The notes under the pieces: model-generated | Seen by the model: the letters and a program-made list of their open reading frames with translations, nothing else | Database searches by the model: none | Told to the model about the DNA's origin: nothing | Origin: Methanosphaera sp. rholeuAM130 | Lineage (GTDB): Archaea > Methanobacteriota > Methanobacteria > Methanobacteriales > Methanobacteriaceae | NCBI GenBank assembly: GCA_003266065.1 | Contig: MUZY01000017.1 | Coordinates: 1-15,354 of the forward strand | Direction: 5' to 3' | Length of the DNA stretch: 15,354 nt | Part shown: positions 1 through 6,901 of the stretch, piece by piece | Position numbering within the stretch: the stretch's first letter is position 1 | How the letters are laid out: the number at the start of each line of letters is the position of its first letter | Made by a program: the position numbers and the translations under genes

Positions 1-55
1 CTTTCAATAACAATCATCGACACAACGATTATCAAAGTAATTGGAGGCAATTTAT

Positions 56-154
56 ATGGATGGATATTCTCATGACAGTCAAATTGAAGATATGCTTAAA
101 GAAATCGGAATACTATTATGCTTATTCCAATATCTTATGCAGATTTCTCCCTAA
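56..154 (+). CDS. Small ORF, possibly the front of a frameshifted gene
   Basis: A 32-codon frame starts at an ATG preceded by GGAGG (43-47) at 8 bases, a proper ribosome site, so something is or was translated here. It begins MDGYSHDSQIEDMLKEIG and stops at 152-154. A second frame, open from 100 to its stop at 184-186, reads plausibly as protein (IMLIPISYADFSLKLLIP...) and ends 20 bases before the transporter start. The two may be halves of one short gene broken near 100-118, or the first may be a real small protein cotranscribed with the transporter. No family is recognised. Low confidence. Confidence 0.3.
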   Translation: MDGYSHDSQIEDMLKEIGILLCLFQYLMQISP

Positions 155-205
155 AACTATTAATACCTAAACAATACTTATTATAATATATAGGGTTGTT
201 CTATT

Positions 206-1444
206 ATGTTAATGAATGAAGAAACTAAACTAAACAAATATCATTACCGTGTTTTTGCATTAAGCTGGGCAGGCTGGGTTTTCGATTTCTATGATCTGGT
301 CCTGTTTACATTTCTGGTTTCCCAGCTTCAGGCATCGTTAAATTTTTCAGCTGAAATGATTTCATTATGTCTGGGAATATCCCTGTTTTCCACAGGGTTG
401 GGTGGAATTATTTTCGGAGCGTTGGGAGATAAATACGGCCGTAAAAGGGTACTGCAATGGACAATAATTGTGTATTCTATCGGTACATTGTTGTGTGCCT
501 TCACATGGTCTTTCTATTCATTGGTAATCTTCCGGTTCATCACGGGATTTGGTGTCGGCGGTGAATGGGCTACCGGTCAGATATACATCAATGAAACATT
601 CCCTGACAAATTAAGAGCCAAGTTCGGAGCGTTCATGCAGTCCGGTGCACCTGTTGGGGTGATATTGGCTTCAATCGTCGGTGGCATAATCAGTCCCGTT
701 ATAGGATGGAGATTCACCTTTTTAATTTCAATCATTCCCGCACTCATGGTAGTTTACATACGAAATTATCTTAAGGAATCGGATGTATGGCTTCAAAACA
801 GGGACAAATACGTCAACAAGAACATATTTGAGGAGTTCAAGGAGTTACTCTCAAGGGAGCATCGAAAAATCTTCCTCATATCCTTGATCTTATGCATATT
901 CGGTATGTCCGCATACTGGTTTACCTATTCATGGCTTCCGACATATCTAGCCAAGGAGAGGGGTCTAGCTCTGATAGGTTCAACAATCGGTATTATAATC
1001 ATCCAGTGCGGTGACTTTATGGGTTATACCTCATTCGGTTTTGTAGCCGAAAAGCTTGGAAGACGTCCTGCATTCACCATATACAGCTTCATCATGGCCT
1101 TAAGCATATCCATGATAACGCTTTGCTGGAATCAGATTGACGCAATTCCAGATTTAATCTTCGTATTCATGTTCCTGACAGGATTTGGAACCGGATTCTT
1201 CGGCGGATTCGGTGCATTGTTCTCGGAGCTCTTTCCAACAAAGATACGAAATACGGGTGTCGGAGCTGTATTCAACCTGGCTCGTGGAGCACAGTTTGTA
1301 ACGCCGGTAATAATTACTCTTGTTGCAACGTACTTTGACTTGAGCTATGGCATAGCCATTGCAGCAGTATTTGCACTTCTTGTAGGTATATGGATATGGG
1401 TATTCCCTGAAACCAAGGGAAGAAGCATCAACGAATTGAATTAG
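206..1444 (+). CDS. MFS transporter, metabolite:H+ symporter type
   Basis: A 412-aa, strongly hydrophobic protein with the length and 12-helix pattern of a major facilitator transporter in the cytoplasmic membrane. Family marks visible: acidic residues in helix 1 (WVFDFYD, D27 and D30), the loop 2-3 motif GDKYGRKR (residues 74-81), GGEW at 118-121 in helix 4, R-x3-LKES after helix 6, the loop 8-9 motif EKLGRRP, and a PETKGRS motif at the C terminus. This combination fits the metabolite:H+ symporter, aromatic-acid and sialic-acid (NanT-like) branches; the substrate cannot be read from sequence. ATG 206 is used, but ATG 212 (third codon) is equally possible. There is no good Shine-Dalgarno, and an A/T-rich TATA-like stretch at 181-192 lies close enough that the message may be nearly leaderless. 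It is the only transporter in the window and shows no link to the beta-helix genes. Confidence 0.92.
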   Translation: MLMNEETKLNKYHYRVFALSWAGWVFDFYDLVLFTFLVSQLQASLNFSAEMISLCLGISLFSTGLGGIIFGALGDKYGRKRVLQWTIIVYSIGTLLCAFTWSFYSLVIFRFITGFGVGGEWATGQIYINETFPDKLRAKFGAFMQSGAPVGVILASIVGGIISPVIGWRFTFLISIIPALMVVYIRNYLKESDVWLQNRDKYVNKNIFEEFKELLSREHRKIFLISLILCIFGMSAYWFTYSWLPTYLAKERGLALIGSTIGIIIIQCGDFMGYTSFGFVAEKLGRRPAFTIYSFIMALSISMITLCWNQIDAIPDLIFVFMFLTGFGTGFFGGFGALFSELFPTKIRNTGVGAVFNLARGAQFVTPVIITLVATYFDLSYGIAIAAVFALLVGIWIWVFPETKGRSINELN

Positions 1445-1448
1445 GATT

Positions 1449-1472
1449 AAAAAAGGAGTATAATCCTTTTTT
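1449..1472. terminator. Bidirectional terminator between convergent genes
   Basis: Perfect 9-bp inverted repeat: AAAAAAGGA (1449-1457), loop GTATAA, TCCTTTTTT (1464-1472), ending in a T run on both strands. It begins five bases after the transporter stop codon and lies downstream of the convergent beta-helix gene whose stop is at 1602. A second T run (1480-1486) follows on the + strand. It can serve both genes. Confidence 0.7.
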
Positions 1473-1601
1473 CACCTGCTTTTTTTAGCCATTTTTTCAA
1501 TTCTCTTTAATCACTGTATCATGATTCTTTTTATGAATGGAAATTGCTTTTTGTGAAGATTGGATGTACACTCAAACCTTTGATATTACATTTATCCGAA
1601 G

Positions 1602-3086
1602 CTACTTCTTGTGTACGTTATCGGGGGTGTTGTCTTCGATTTTACAGTTGTCCTCAATTATTTCACCAGAACACGTATGGATTCCACCACCACATTCTTT
1701 AGCTACATTTTTCGTTATCGTAGTCTTATTTAGACTTACTGTCCCCTTGTTATTGTATATGCCAGCTCCACTTTTATTTGCATGGCTATCCTGTAATAAT
1801 GTCTTCTCCATGCTTATTTGTCCGTTGTTGGCTATGGCACCACCACATTTTGCCATGTTATTTCGCATTACTGCACCTATTATGTTCATCTGCCCGAAGT
1901 TTAAAATACCTCCTCCAAGATGTTCTGCCCTATTACGGAAGAATATAACTTTTTTAATGCTAATCTGTCCAATATTTGCCATGCCAGCTCCATTTTCAGC
2001 ATTGTTATTGAACATATCTGTTTTTTTCACGGTCATCTGATCCTTGTTTGCTATGGCCGCCCCATATTGTGCCTCGTTTCTATGTAGCCTCGTGTCAATT
2101 AGTGTGACTGTTCCACTTTCATTGTTTATTGCACCTCCGTTTTTCGTGGATGTGTTGTTTAAGAATTTGGTATCGGTGATGATCATCGTTTGACGGTTGA
2201 AAACTCCAGCACCGTTGTTCTTTGCAAAGTTATCATAAAACGTGCTTTTATTGACCTTTACGTTTCCAAGGTTGTATATTCCTCCCCCATTTTTATTTGA
2301 AACATTGTTTTTAATTATAGCATTTTCAAGTATCACTGAAGCTGAACGTTGGTTGTTAATTGCTCCGCCCCTTTTTTCTGTCAGGTTATGATTTATCATA
2401 GAATCCTTGACTTGTAATCTTCCCCAATTTAATACTGCACCACAGCTGTTTCTTCCAACATTTCCCGTAATATCGCAGTTTTCAATGAATGCGACCGCAT
2501 TGTTCAACAGGATATCTTTTTCATCTTTCAATTTGTGTTTTGATATTGAGCTTTTATAGGTCATTCCCCCATTATGAAGAGCTCCTGCATCCATTTGGGA
2601 TTTGTTCCAATTCAATTTTGAATTTATCATTCTTAATGTGCCCCAATTGAAAACGCCTCCACCATCAATATTTGCAAGGTTGTTTTCAATTTCAGTGTCT
2701 ATGATAGTTGTTTTTCCACCAATATCATTGTATATTGCACCTCCATCTATATCAGAAGTGTTCCACTTCAATGCACTCTTAGTGATAGTTGCACTGCCGG
2801 TATTGGCTATTGCACCTCCGCAGTCTGTTGAATATCCATTTTTAAGGGTTATATTTTTGATTTTGATGTTTTTTCCGGTTATCTTAAATATTCTGGTTAT
2901 TTCATCGGCATCTATGCTGTGACCGTTACCGTCTATGGTCAAGTCGTCGATGTCAATTACTATTCCTTCCGGGAATTTATCAAATTCATCCCGGTTCATT
3001 TTGATATCATATTCCAGTGTGATATCATTCTCTGTGCTTCTAATCAGTTCATTCAAGTATGTAAAATTTTTCACGTCTTCATTCAT
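1602..3086 (-). CDS. Signal-less beta-helix protein, GGAI/FxxN repeats (494 aa)
   Basis: The start chosen is the ATG at 3086, eight bases after AGGGGGT. A frame from TTG at 3104 would put the ribosome site inside the gene, and an in-frame TAG lies a few codons further up, so no signal peptide can be added. Residues about 8-85 form the family cap (NFTYLNELI, DIKMN, PEGIVIDIDDLTIDGNGHSIDADEITRIFKI, IKIKNITLKNG). About 15 rungs follow, each with a GGAI/AGAL/GAGV-N-x-G turn and an FxxN- or IxxN-like strand. This is the Chlamydia Pmp-type pattern of a right-handed parallel beta-helix. No transmembrane segment, Ig-like domain or wall anchor is seen; the protein ends in a short polar tail (NTPDNVHKK). 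As written it would be a soluble cytoplasmic beta-helix. It is paralogous to the 460-aa gene just upstream on the same strand. Molecular role unknown. Confidence 0.88.
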   Translation of the reverse strand: MNEDVKNFTYLNELIRSTENDITLEYDIKMNRDEFDKFPEGIVIDIDDLTIDGNGHSIDADEITRIFKITGKNIKIKNITLKNGYSTDCGGAIANTGSATITKSALKWNTSDIDGGAIYNDIGGKTTIIDTEIENNLANIDGGGVFNWGTLRMINSKLNWNKSQMDAGALHNGGMTYKSSISKHKLKDEKDILLNNAVAFIENCDITGNVGRNSCGAVLNWGRLQVKDSMINHNLTEKRGGAINNQRSASVILENAIIKNNVSNKNGGGIYNLGNVKVNKSTFYDNFAKNNGAGVFNRQTMIITDTKFLNNTSTKNGGAINNESGTVTLIDTRLHRNEAQYGAAIANKDQMTVKKTDMFNNNAENGAGMANIGQISIKKVIFFRNRAEHLGGGILNFGQMNIIGAVMRNNMAKCGGAIANNGQISMEKTLLQDSHANKSGAGIYNNKGTVSLNKTTITKNVAKECGGGIHTCSGEIIEDNCKIEDNTPDNVHKK

Positions 3087-3419
3087 TTCTTGAACCCCCT
3101 TCAAGTTATGGATTTCGTATGTCTATCGGTCTATCTATCAATGATATATGCTTTAGGATACTATTATATGTTTTAAAGATAATTCTTTAGTAGTTTTATC
3201 GGATAATTTACGTATTTTTTTTTAGATAATATCTTATCCAAAAAGAAAGGTATGGGGGGTGAGTTATCAAGTACGTTTTTTTAGTGGTTATATCCCGTTT
3301 CTGTCGGGTATTATATTCAAATCTTTACTTTGGATGCTCTATTAATCCCATGAAGATATGCCTTTCGTATTTTTTAAACCTGGCAGATTTTCTTGTCATT
3401 TATCTATTTCCATCAATGA
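3087..3419 (-). promoter_or_regulatory. Intergenic region with promoter of the 494-aa gene
   Basis: No gene is seen in these 333 bases. On the - strand there are two TATA-like boxes, GCATATATCAT (3141-3151) and CATATAATAG (3161-3170); either would give a leader of roughly 35-55 bases ending at the AGGGGGT site (about 3095-3101). Between box and ribosome site is a short TCTA-type repeat (3121-3139). Further up is a GATAA/TTATC inverted repeat with a 4-base spacer (3225-3238). Neither has an assigned role. Confidence 0.4.
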
Positions 3420-4802
3420 CTAAAATGGGTTAAGAAATACTTTCTCAGGACTTGAAGGAATATCATTATCATCATTTGATGTGTTGTCTTTGATGATGGT
3501 GTCTTTCACGGTTAGGCTACCGCCGTTTGCGATTCCACCCTCACGTTCTGCAACATTGTTTTCAATCAGGCACTTTTTAATATTAATTTTGCCAATTGCT
3601 TTTGAATTACCCGTAAAACTGGAGACCATCCAATTAATTATCGCTCCTCCTGTTTTTCCGGAAACGTTGTAGTTTAATGTGGTATTTGATATGTGCATAG
3701 TGCCGTTATTTGATATAGCTCCGCCGTTATCTTCCGCAAGGTTTTTTGTAAAGATGCTGTTGGTTAATTCTATTGTTCCATGTATGGAATTTTCTATTGC
3801 ACCTGCATCATCCTTTGACATGTTTTCTCTAAATATGCAGTTGTCTATGTTTAATTTGCCGTGATTGGTTATCGATCCACCGATATGTGCCGTGTTATTT
3901 GTCAGCAATGTGTCGCTTAATCTTACCATTGCTTCATCATCATTGTGTATTGCACCTCCACCTTCAACTGCATCATTCATCGTGAATATGGATTCATTAA
4001 TGGTCAAATCACCCTTATTGTGAACTGCACCACCATATTCAATAAAACCCTCATCTTCGGCCATATTCTCTTGCATGATGGTCTTTTCGATAATGCCTGT
4101 ACCTTCATTCGTTATGCACCCGCCATAGCTTGACAAATTGTTTCTGAATATGATCTTAGTCAAAGTCATTGTCGCATTTTTTCTATTGTCTATGACTCCG
4201 CCATGGTTTTGAGCCGTGTTATGGGCAAGTGAGCAATTATTTATATTTAGGTTACCTCTGGAATTGTATATCGCTCCACCTTCTCCAAATAGGTATATGT
4301 TATGGTATTCGTTATATCCAAAGATTGATTTATTGTAGCAGATGTTGGAATTGTCAATTTCAAGACATGAACCCTTGTTGTACAACGATCCTCCCTTTTT
4401 GGCGATGTTTCCGTTTAGTGAGCAGTTTACTATCCTTAAATGGCCACAATTGTATACTGCACCACCCCATCTTGCACGGTTACCTTTTATTGTTGTATTT
4501 TCCATAGTTACATTTGCATTATGACCAATATATATCGCTCCACCATTCTTATTTGAAAAACCATTTTCTATGATGACGTTTTTGATTGTGACGTCTTTTG
4601 ATTTTACCTTAAATATTCTGGTCTGGCCTTTAGCATCAATTTTAAAGCCGTTGCCGTCGATGACGATATCTTTGTCAACTATTATCCCTTCGGGAAACAG
4701 TTTCCAGTCAGATTCATCAAGAACTATGTCCTCTTTCAGTTCGATTCTTTCTTCTCCACTATGAATCAACTCATTTAAATATTTTAAACCATGTTTAGTC
4801 AT
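3420..4802 (-). CDS. Signal-less beta-helix protein, GGAI/FxxN repeats (460 aa)
   Basis: Starts at ATG 4802, six bases after a perfect GGAGGT. An in-frame TAA lies two codons before the ATG, so the N terminus is fixed and contains no signal peptide. The first 85 residues are the family cap (LKYLNELIHSG, IELKEDIVLDE, PEGIIVDKDIVIDGNGFKID, AKGQTRIFKV, VTIKN). About 13 beta-helix rungs follow with GGAIYN, GGSLYN, GGVIDN, GGAIHN and similar turns, spaced about 23-36 residues apart and ending in strands such as IFRNN or IFTMN. There is no membrane segment, and the C terminus is a short polar stretch (NDDNDIPSSPEKVFLNPF). Predicted: soluble, cytoplasmic, right-handed parallel beta-helix. The downstream 494-aa gene has its own promoter-length gap, so the two need not be one operon. 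Its own promoter has a striking palindrome beside it. Function unknown. Confidence 0.88.
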   Translation of the reverse strand: MTKHGLKYLNELIHSGEERIELKEDIVLDESDWKLFPEGIIVDKDIVIDGNGFKIDAKGQTRIFKVKSKDVTIKNVIIENGFSNKNGGAIYIGHNANVTMENTTIKGNRARWGGAVYNCGHLRIVNCSLNGNIAKKGGSLYNKGSCLEIDNSNICYNKSIFGYNEYHNIYLFGEGGAIYNSRGNLNINNCSLAHNTAQNHGGVIDNRKNATMTLTKIIFRNNLSSYGGCITNEGTGIIEKTIMQENMAEDEGFIEYGGAVHNKGDLTINESIFTMNDAVEGGGAIHNDDEAMVRLSDTLLTNNTAHIGGSITNHGKLNIDNCIFRENMSKDDAGAIENSIHGTIELTNSIFTKNLAEDNGGAISNNGTMHISNTTLNYNVSGKTGGAIINWMVSSFTGNSKAIGKINIKKCLIENNVAEREGGIANGGSLTVKDTIIKDNTSNDDNDIPSSPEKVFLNPF

Positions 4803-4854
4803 AAATTACCTCCAAAAAGCGGTTATTGTTTTTTACAGGGCAAAAAATAGCCCC

Positions 4855-4864
4855 TATTTTATTT
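4855..4864 (-). promoter_or_regulatory. TATA box of the 460-aa beta-helix gene
   Basis: On the - strand the sequence reads AAATAAAATA, a reasonable archaeal TATA box. Start of transcription would fall near 4834, leaving a leader of about 32 bases ending in GGAGGT (4808-4813). The palindrome at 4874-4900 lies directly upstream of this box. Confidence 0.45.
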
Positions 4865-4873
4865 GTCCTACTC

Positions 4874-4900
4874 AAGTGGATATGCATCACATATCCACTT
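4874..4900. promoter_or_regulatory. Perfect 11-bp palindrome, candidate operator
   Basis: Left arm AAGTGGATATG (4874-4884), spacer CATCA, right arm CATATCCACTT (4890-4900), with no mismatch. No T run follows on either strand, so it does not look like a terminator. It sits about 10 bases upstream of the TATA box of the 460-aa gene, where an archaeal activator or dimeric regulator would bind. The sequence lies outside the predicted transcript, which argues against an RNA hairpin unless transcription starts further up. Confidence 0.45.
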
Positions 4901-5058
4901 TGCCAATTGTCGCAGCCAATAATAATTCTATTGAAGCCAGAAGAAATGTGTCACATTTTCAAATGGAATTTTCTACATATCATTTTATGATTAATATTTT
5001 TATTAAAGGCTTTAAATGATTATCTTTAAACCCCATAAATATAATCAGATAATTTTCT

Positions 5059-5148
5059 TTAGAGAGCTTCAATTTCCTCAACTGCAACTTCTCTTTTTGC
5101 ATAAGATTTATTTGTAGACTTTAATATCCTGATTCTTTTATGATACTC
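5059..5148 (-). pseudogene. Possible C-terminal remnant of a lost gene
   Basis: Reading the - strand, codons from 5148 down to a TAA at 5059-5061 give EYHKRIRILKSTNKSYAKRE followed by VAVEEIEAL, a charged helix-like tail that reads as real protein. Two in-frame stops (TAG, TGA) lie immediately upstream, so no start remains. The parent gene is not recognised. This is an inference from amino-acid texture alone. Confidence 0.2.
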
Positions 5149-5364
5149 TCACTATCAGTATCTTAGTTAATATCAAATTGTCATGGATATATTCTAAAAG
5201 CAGGCAAATAAGTATTGATGAATTGATTTAATGGATTGATCTTGAATCAATTAACCTCTCTATTATCATTAAAGCACAATCTTTATAATCATTATATTCT
5301 ATGGGTTACAGAGTATCTATGCGGGTAGTTATTGAATAGAATTACAATTTCATTTGAGGTATAT

Positions 5365-5559
5365 ATGAATATGACATTATTTGACAACGATAAAGAAGTA
5401 CAAGTATGCAAATAATCTTCCAGTTTTTAAAAGCAATAACAATTTATTTGCATGGATTTTATATGAAGATGCTACAGTGTTACAGGCATGGAGGAGGTAT
5501 TTCTGATGAAATGCTTAGAATAAAAAAGATTTATGAACTGATAAAATGTGTATAATGGG
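5365..5559 (+). pseudogene. Short overlapping frames, possible decayed gene
   Basis: An ATG at 5365 with a TGAGGT site four bases upstream opens a 16-codon frame (MNMTLFDNDKEVQVCK). One base shift away, a frame continues as LPVFKSNNNLFAWILYEDAT then VLQAWRRYF up to about 5503. A third frame from ATG 5406 runs 49 codons to a stop near 5555 (ending SDEMLRIKKIYELIKCV). A GGAGGAGGT site near 5489-5497 has only very short frames after it. The pattern suggests a small gene broken by frameshifts, but which frame was real is unclear. Confidence 0.2.
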
Positions 5560-5562
5560 ATA

Positions 5563-5571
5563 TTTTATAAA
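5563..5571 (+). promoter_or_regulatory. TATA box of the 122-aa gene
   Basis: TTTTATAAA lies 67 bases before the chosen ATG; transcription would start near 5592 and give a leader of about 38 bases containing GGAGG (5617-5621). A second TATA-like stretch (5591-5598) is too near the ribosome site to be favoured. Confidence 0.35.
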
Positions 5572-5629
5572 CTATGTGTATGAAACTACCATTTATATGG
5601 AATAATATATTTTATTGGAGGAAGTGATT

Positions 5630-5998
5630 ATGGAATTATTTGACGATTTTGATGATGATATGAATCATGCTGTGGAGTATAAGAGGGTATATCTGGATGG
5701 AGATATAAGTAAGCTAAGTTTATTACTGCTTCACTGGCTTGCATATGGAAATAAGGACGGATTCTTTAAATTGGCTATGATATTACTTTTAGCAACAACA
5801 AGGACGGAATCATTGTCAGAAGTATTGGAACTATATAAATCATCATTTTTTGAGGAATTTGATGATACAGAACTGTATGAGTGGTATAATGATACTATAT
5901 TGGAACTCATGGACAGCTGGGCCAAGGATGAAATAATGAGTAATCCTGAATTAAAGAAGAAATTTGATGAATATCAATCCAGAGAATCCAAATCTTAA
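5630..5998 (+). CDS. Unrecognised acidic helical protein (122 aa)
   Basis: The start is the ATG at 5630, eight bases after GGAGG; an earlier TTG at 5615 in the same frame would contain the ribosome site and is rejected. The product is very acidic at its N terminus (MELFDDFDDDMNHAVEYKRV) and again near residues 74-105 (FEEFDDTELYEWYND, SWAKDEIM). Between these, two short leucine-rich stretches (LSLLLLHWL at 29-37, KLAMILLLA at 47-55) are too short and too close to charges for membrane helices. A compact all-helical soluble protein is likely. I do not recognise the family. It stands alone on the + strand between beta-helix genes of the - strand, with a T-rich stop signal after it. Lower GC than the neighbouring transporter and adhesin genes is visible by eye. 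Confidence 0.7.
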   Translation: MELFDDFDDDMNHAVEYKRVYLDGDISKLSLLLLHWLAYGNKDGFFKLAMILLLATTRTESLSEVLELYKSSFFEEFDDTELYEWYNDTILELMDSWAKDEIMSNPELKKKFDEYQSRESKS

Positions 5999-6051
5999 TA
6001 TTGATTAAAATGATTAATTTACTATGAATTTATTGTTTTAATTTATTATAC

Positions 6052-6061
6052 TTCTTTTTTT
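6052..6061 (+). terminator. T-tract terminator after the 122-aa gene
   Basis: TTCTTTTTTT about 55 bases past the stop codon, with no convincing hairpin in front. Archaeal RNA polymerase can terminate on such U tracts alone. Modest confidence in this AT-rich stretch. Confidence 0.35.
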
Positions 6062-6210
6062 ATGTTGAAATTGTAATAATCTGTTACTCCGGAATTTGAC
6101 ATATATATGTCTCACCAATAAGTATAAACTTTGAACAATAATCCATTTTCATATCAAAACATATAAATAATAACGATAATATATTATAATTAGTGAAAAT
6201 ATTTTAATAA

Positions 6211-6843
6211 TATATATTTTTATTTGATCCATTCAATAATTCATCAAACATTATATTTGAAGAATATGAAGTTATTACATGTCAAATTTAGTAAAAAAAA
6301 GAATTTATAAAAGTATTTAAGAGAAAAAACAACGAATTAATAGAGTTTTTTGATGATTTAAAATTCTTAATAGAAAAATCTGGTCTGGAATTTTTTAACA
6401 ATCATGATTTAATTAGAATGAGCATAAATGATGATACATTTAATGCTAAATATCATGATATTAAAGTTACTATTAATAATTTTTGGCAGAAGTATTCCTT
6501 GGGTGATCTGGTACTTAAAACTGAGTTATTAAATGCAATCCATTCATATTTGAATGATTTTAACATTGAAAGTTATAATCGTAGAAATACCTGGCTAAAT
6601 AAGGTAAATTTAAGCAAAAAACGAGCAGATAACTATGAAAGTATTAATCAGGAGTTATTGGCTCTTGGTGTGCATGAACCTGACAATCAGGTAATTCTTG
6701 ATGCACATGACTATAATCTGAACATGGAAAAGGCAGTTGATTTTATAACATTTGACAAGTTATGTTATAGAAGTGTATTATCTGTAACTGAATTAATGTT
6801 TAATGATGTGAAAACTGATACCGATTTCAGAACAGCTTTTTAA
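6211..6843 (+). pseudogene. Broken PIN-domain-like (VapC-type) gene
   Basis: The intact part runs from ATG 6418 for 141 codons, but that ATG has no ribosome site and the same frame is open back to 6295 with convincing protein (EFIKVFKRKNNELIEFF, FLIEKSGLEFFNN). Two adjacent stops, TAG-TAA at 6289-6294, interrupt it. Beyond them the same frame is again open from 6211 (FLFDPFNNSSNIIFEEYEV). Alternatively an ATG at 6279 leads into an A8 run where a one-base slip would join it to the main frame. The C-terminal half resembles the end of PIN ribonuclease domains: acidic ILDAHDYN (D95 and D98 counted from ATG 6418), then VDFITFDK (D113). The N-terminal LDTN-type strand expected of PIN domains is missing. 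No antitoxin gene is adjacent. Most likely a decayed toxin-like nuclease; the family assignment is tentative. Confidence 0.45.
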
Positions 6844-6856
6844 AGAAAAAGTATGG

Positions 6857-6879
6857 GAAGTGATATAATATATCACTTC
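6857..6879. terminator. Bidirectional terminator, perfect 11-bp stem
   Basis: Arms GAAGTGATATA (6857-6867) and TATATCACTTC (6869-6879) around a single central A. It lies in the 58-base gap between the convergent PIN-like and adhesin genes. T runs follow on both strands (6890-6894 on +, and the complement of the A run at 6846-6850 on -). The tiny loop means the RNA hairpin would open a few pairs at its tip. Confidence 0.65.
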
Positions 6880-6901
6880 AATACAACTATTTTTAATGTA
6901 A

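Larger units (their letters stand above)
4901..5562. other. Long gap with gene debris, no intact gene
   Basis: No frame of ordinary length is present. Short stretches look like former coding sequence: a - strand tail (5059-5148) and a + strand patch (5365-5559), listed separately. An 8-bp inverted repeat AATTGATT/AATCAATT (5221-5228, 5245-5252) is weak. There is no tRNA, insertion-sequence end or CRISPR repeat. Confidence 0.5.

Noticed and set aside
1537..2040. Open frame of 167 codons on the + strand, opposite the 494-aa gene
   Set aside because: It lies antisense to a well-supported gene, has no ribosome site, and its Pro/Phe/Leu-rich product is what the complement of Gly-Gly-Ala/Asn repeat codons gives. 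The same applies to the + strand frames at 2602-3176, 3481-4764, 7050-7970, 8582-8899, 10055-10237, 12494-12844 and 14143-14524.
3087..3104. TTG start at 3104 for the 494-aa gene
   Set aside because: It would place the AGGGGGT ribosome site inside the coding region; ATG 3086 has that site at eight bases and aligns with the starts of its paralogues. The same reasoning rejects TTG 5615 and GTG 10605.
3285..3312. Hairpin CCCG/CGGG near 3298-3312
   Set aside because: Only four pairs match before mismatches, and no T run follows on the - strand, so I do not call it a terminator.
1602..4802. CRISPR array or DNA-level tandem repeat
   Set aside because: The recurring gcacctcc/gcaccacc words on the + strand are the complement of Gly-Gly-Ala codons at irregular intervals, with no constant repeat or spacer length.
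5221..5252. 8-bp inverted repeat AATTGATT/AATCAATT
   Set aside because: Short arms of pure low-complexity sequence with a 16-base spacer in an AT-rich gap; chance is likely.
6289..6294. TAG at 6289 read as pyrrolysine
   Set aside because: It is followed at once by TAA, which pyrrolysine decoding would not bypass, and nothing here shows a pyrrolysine system.
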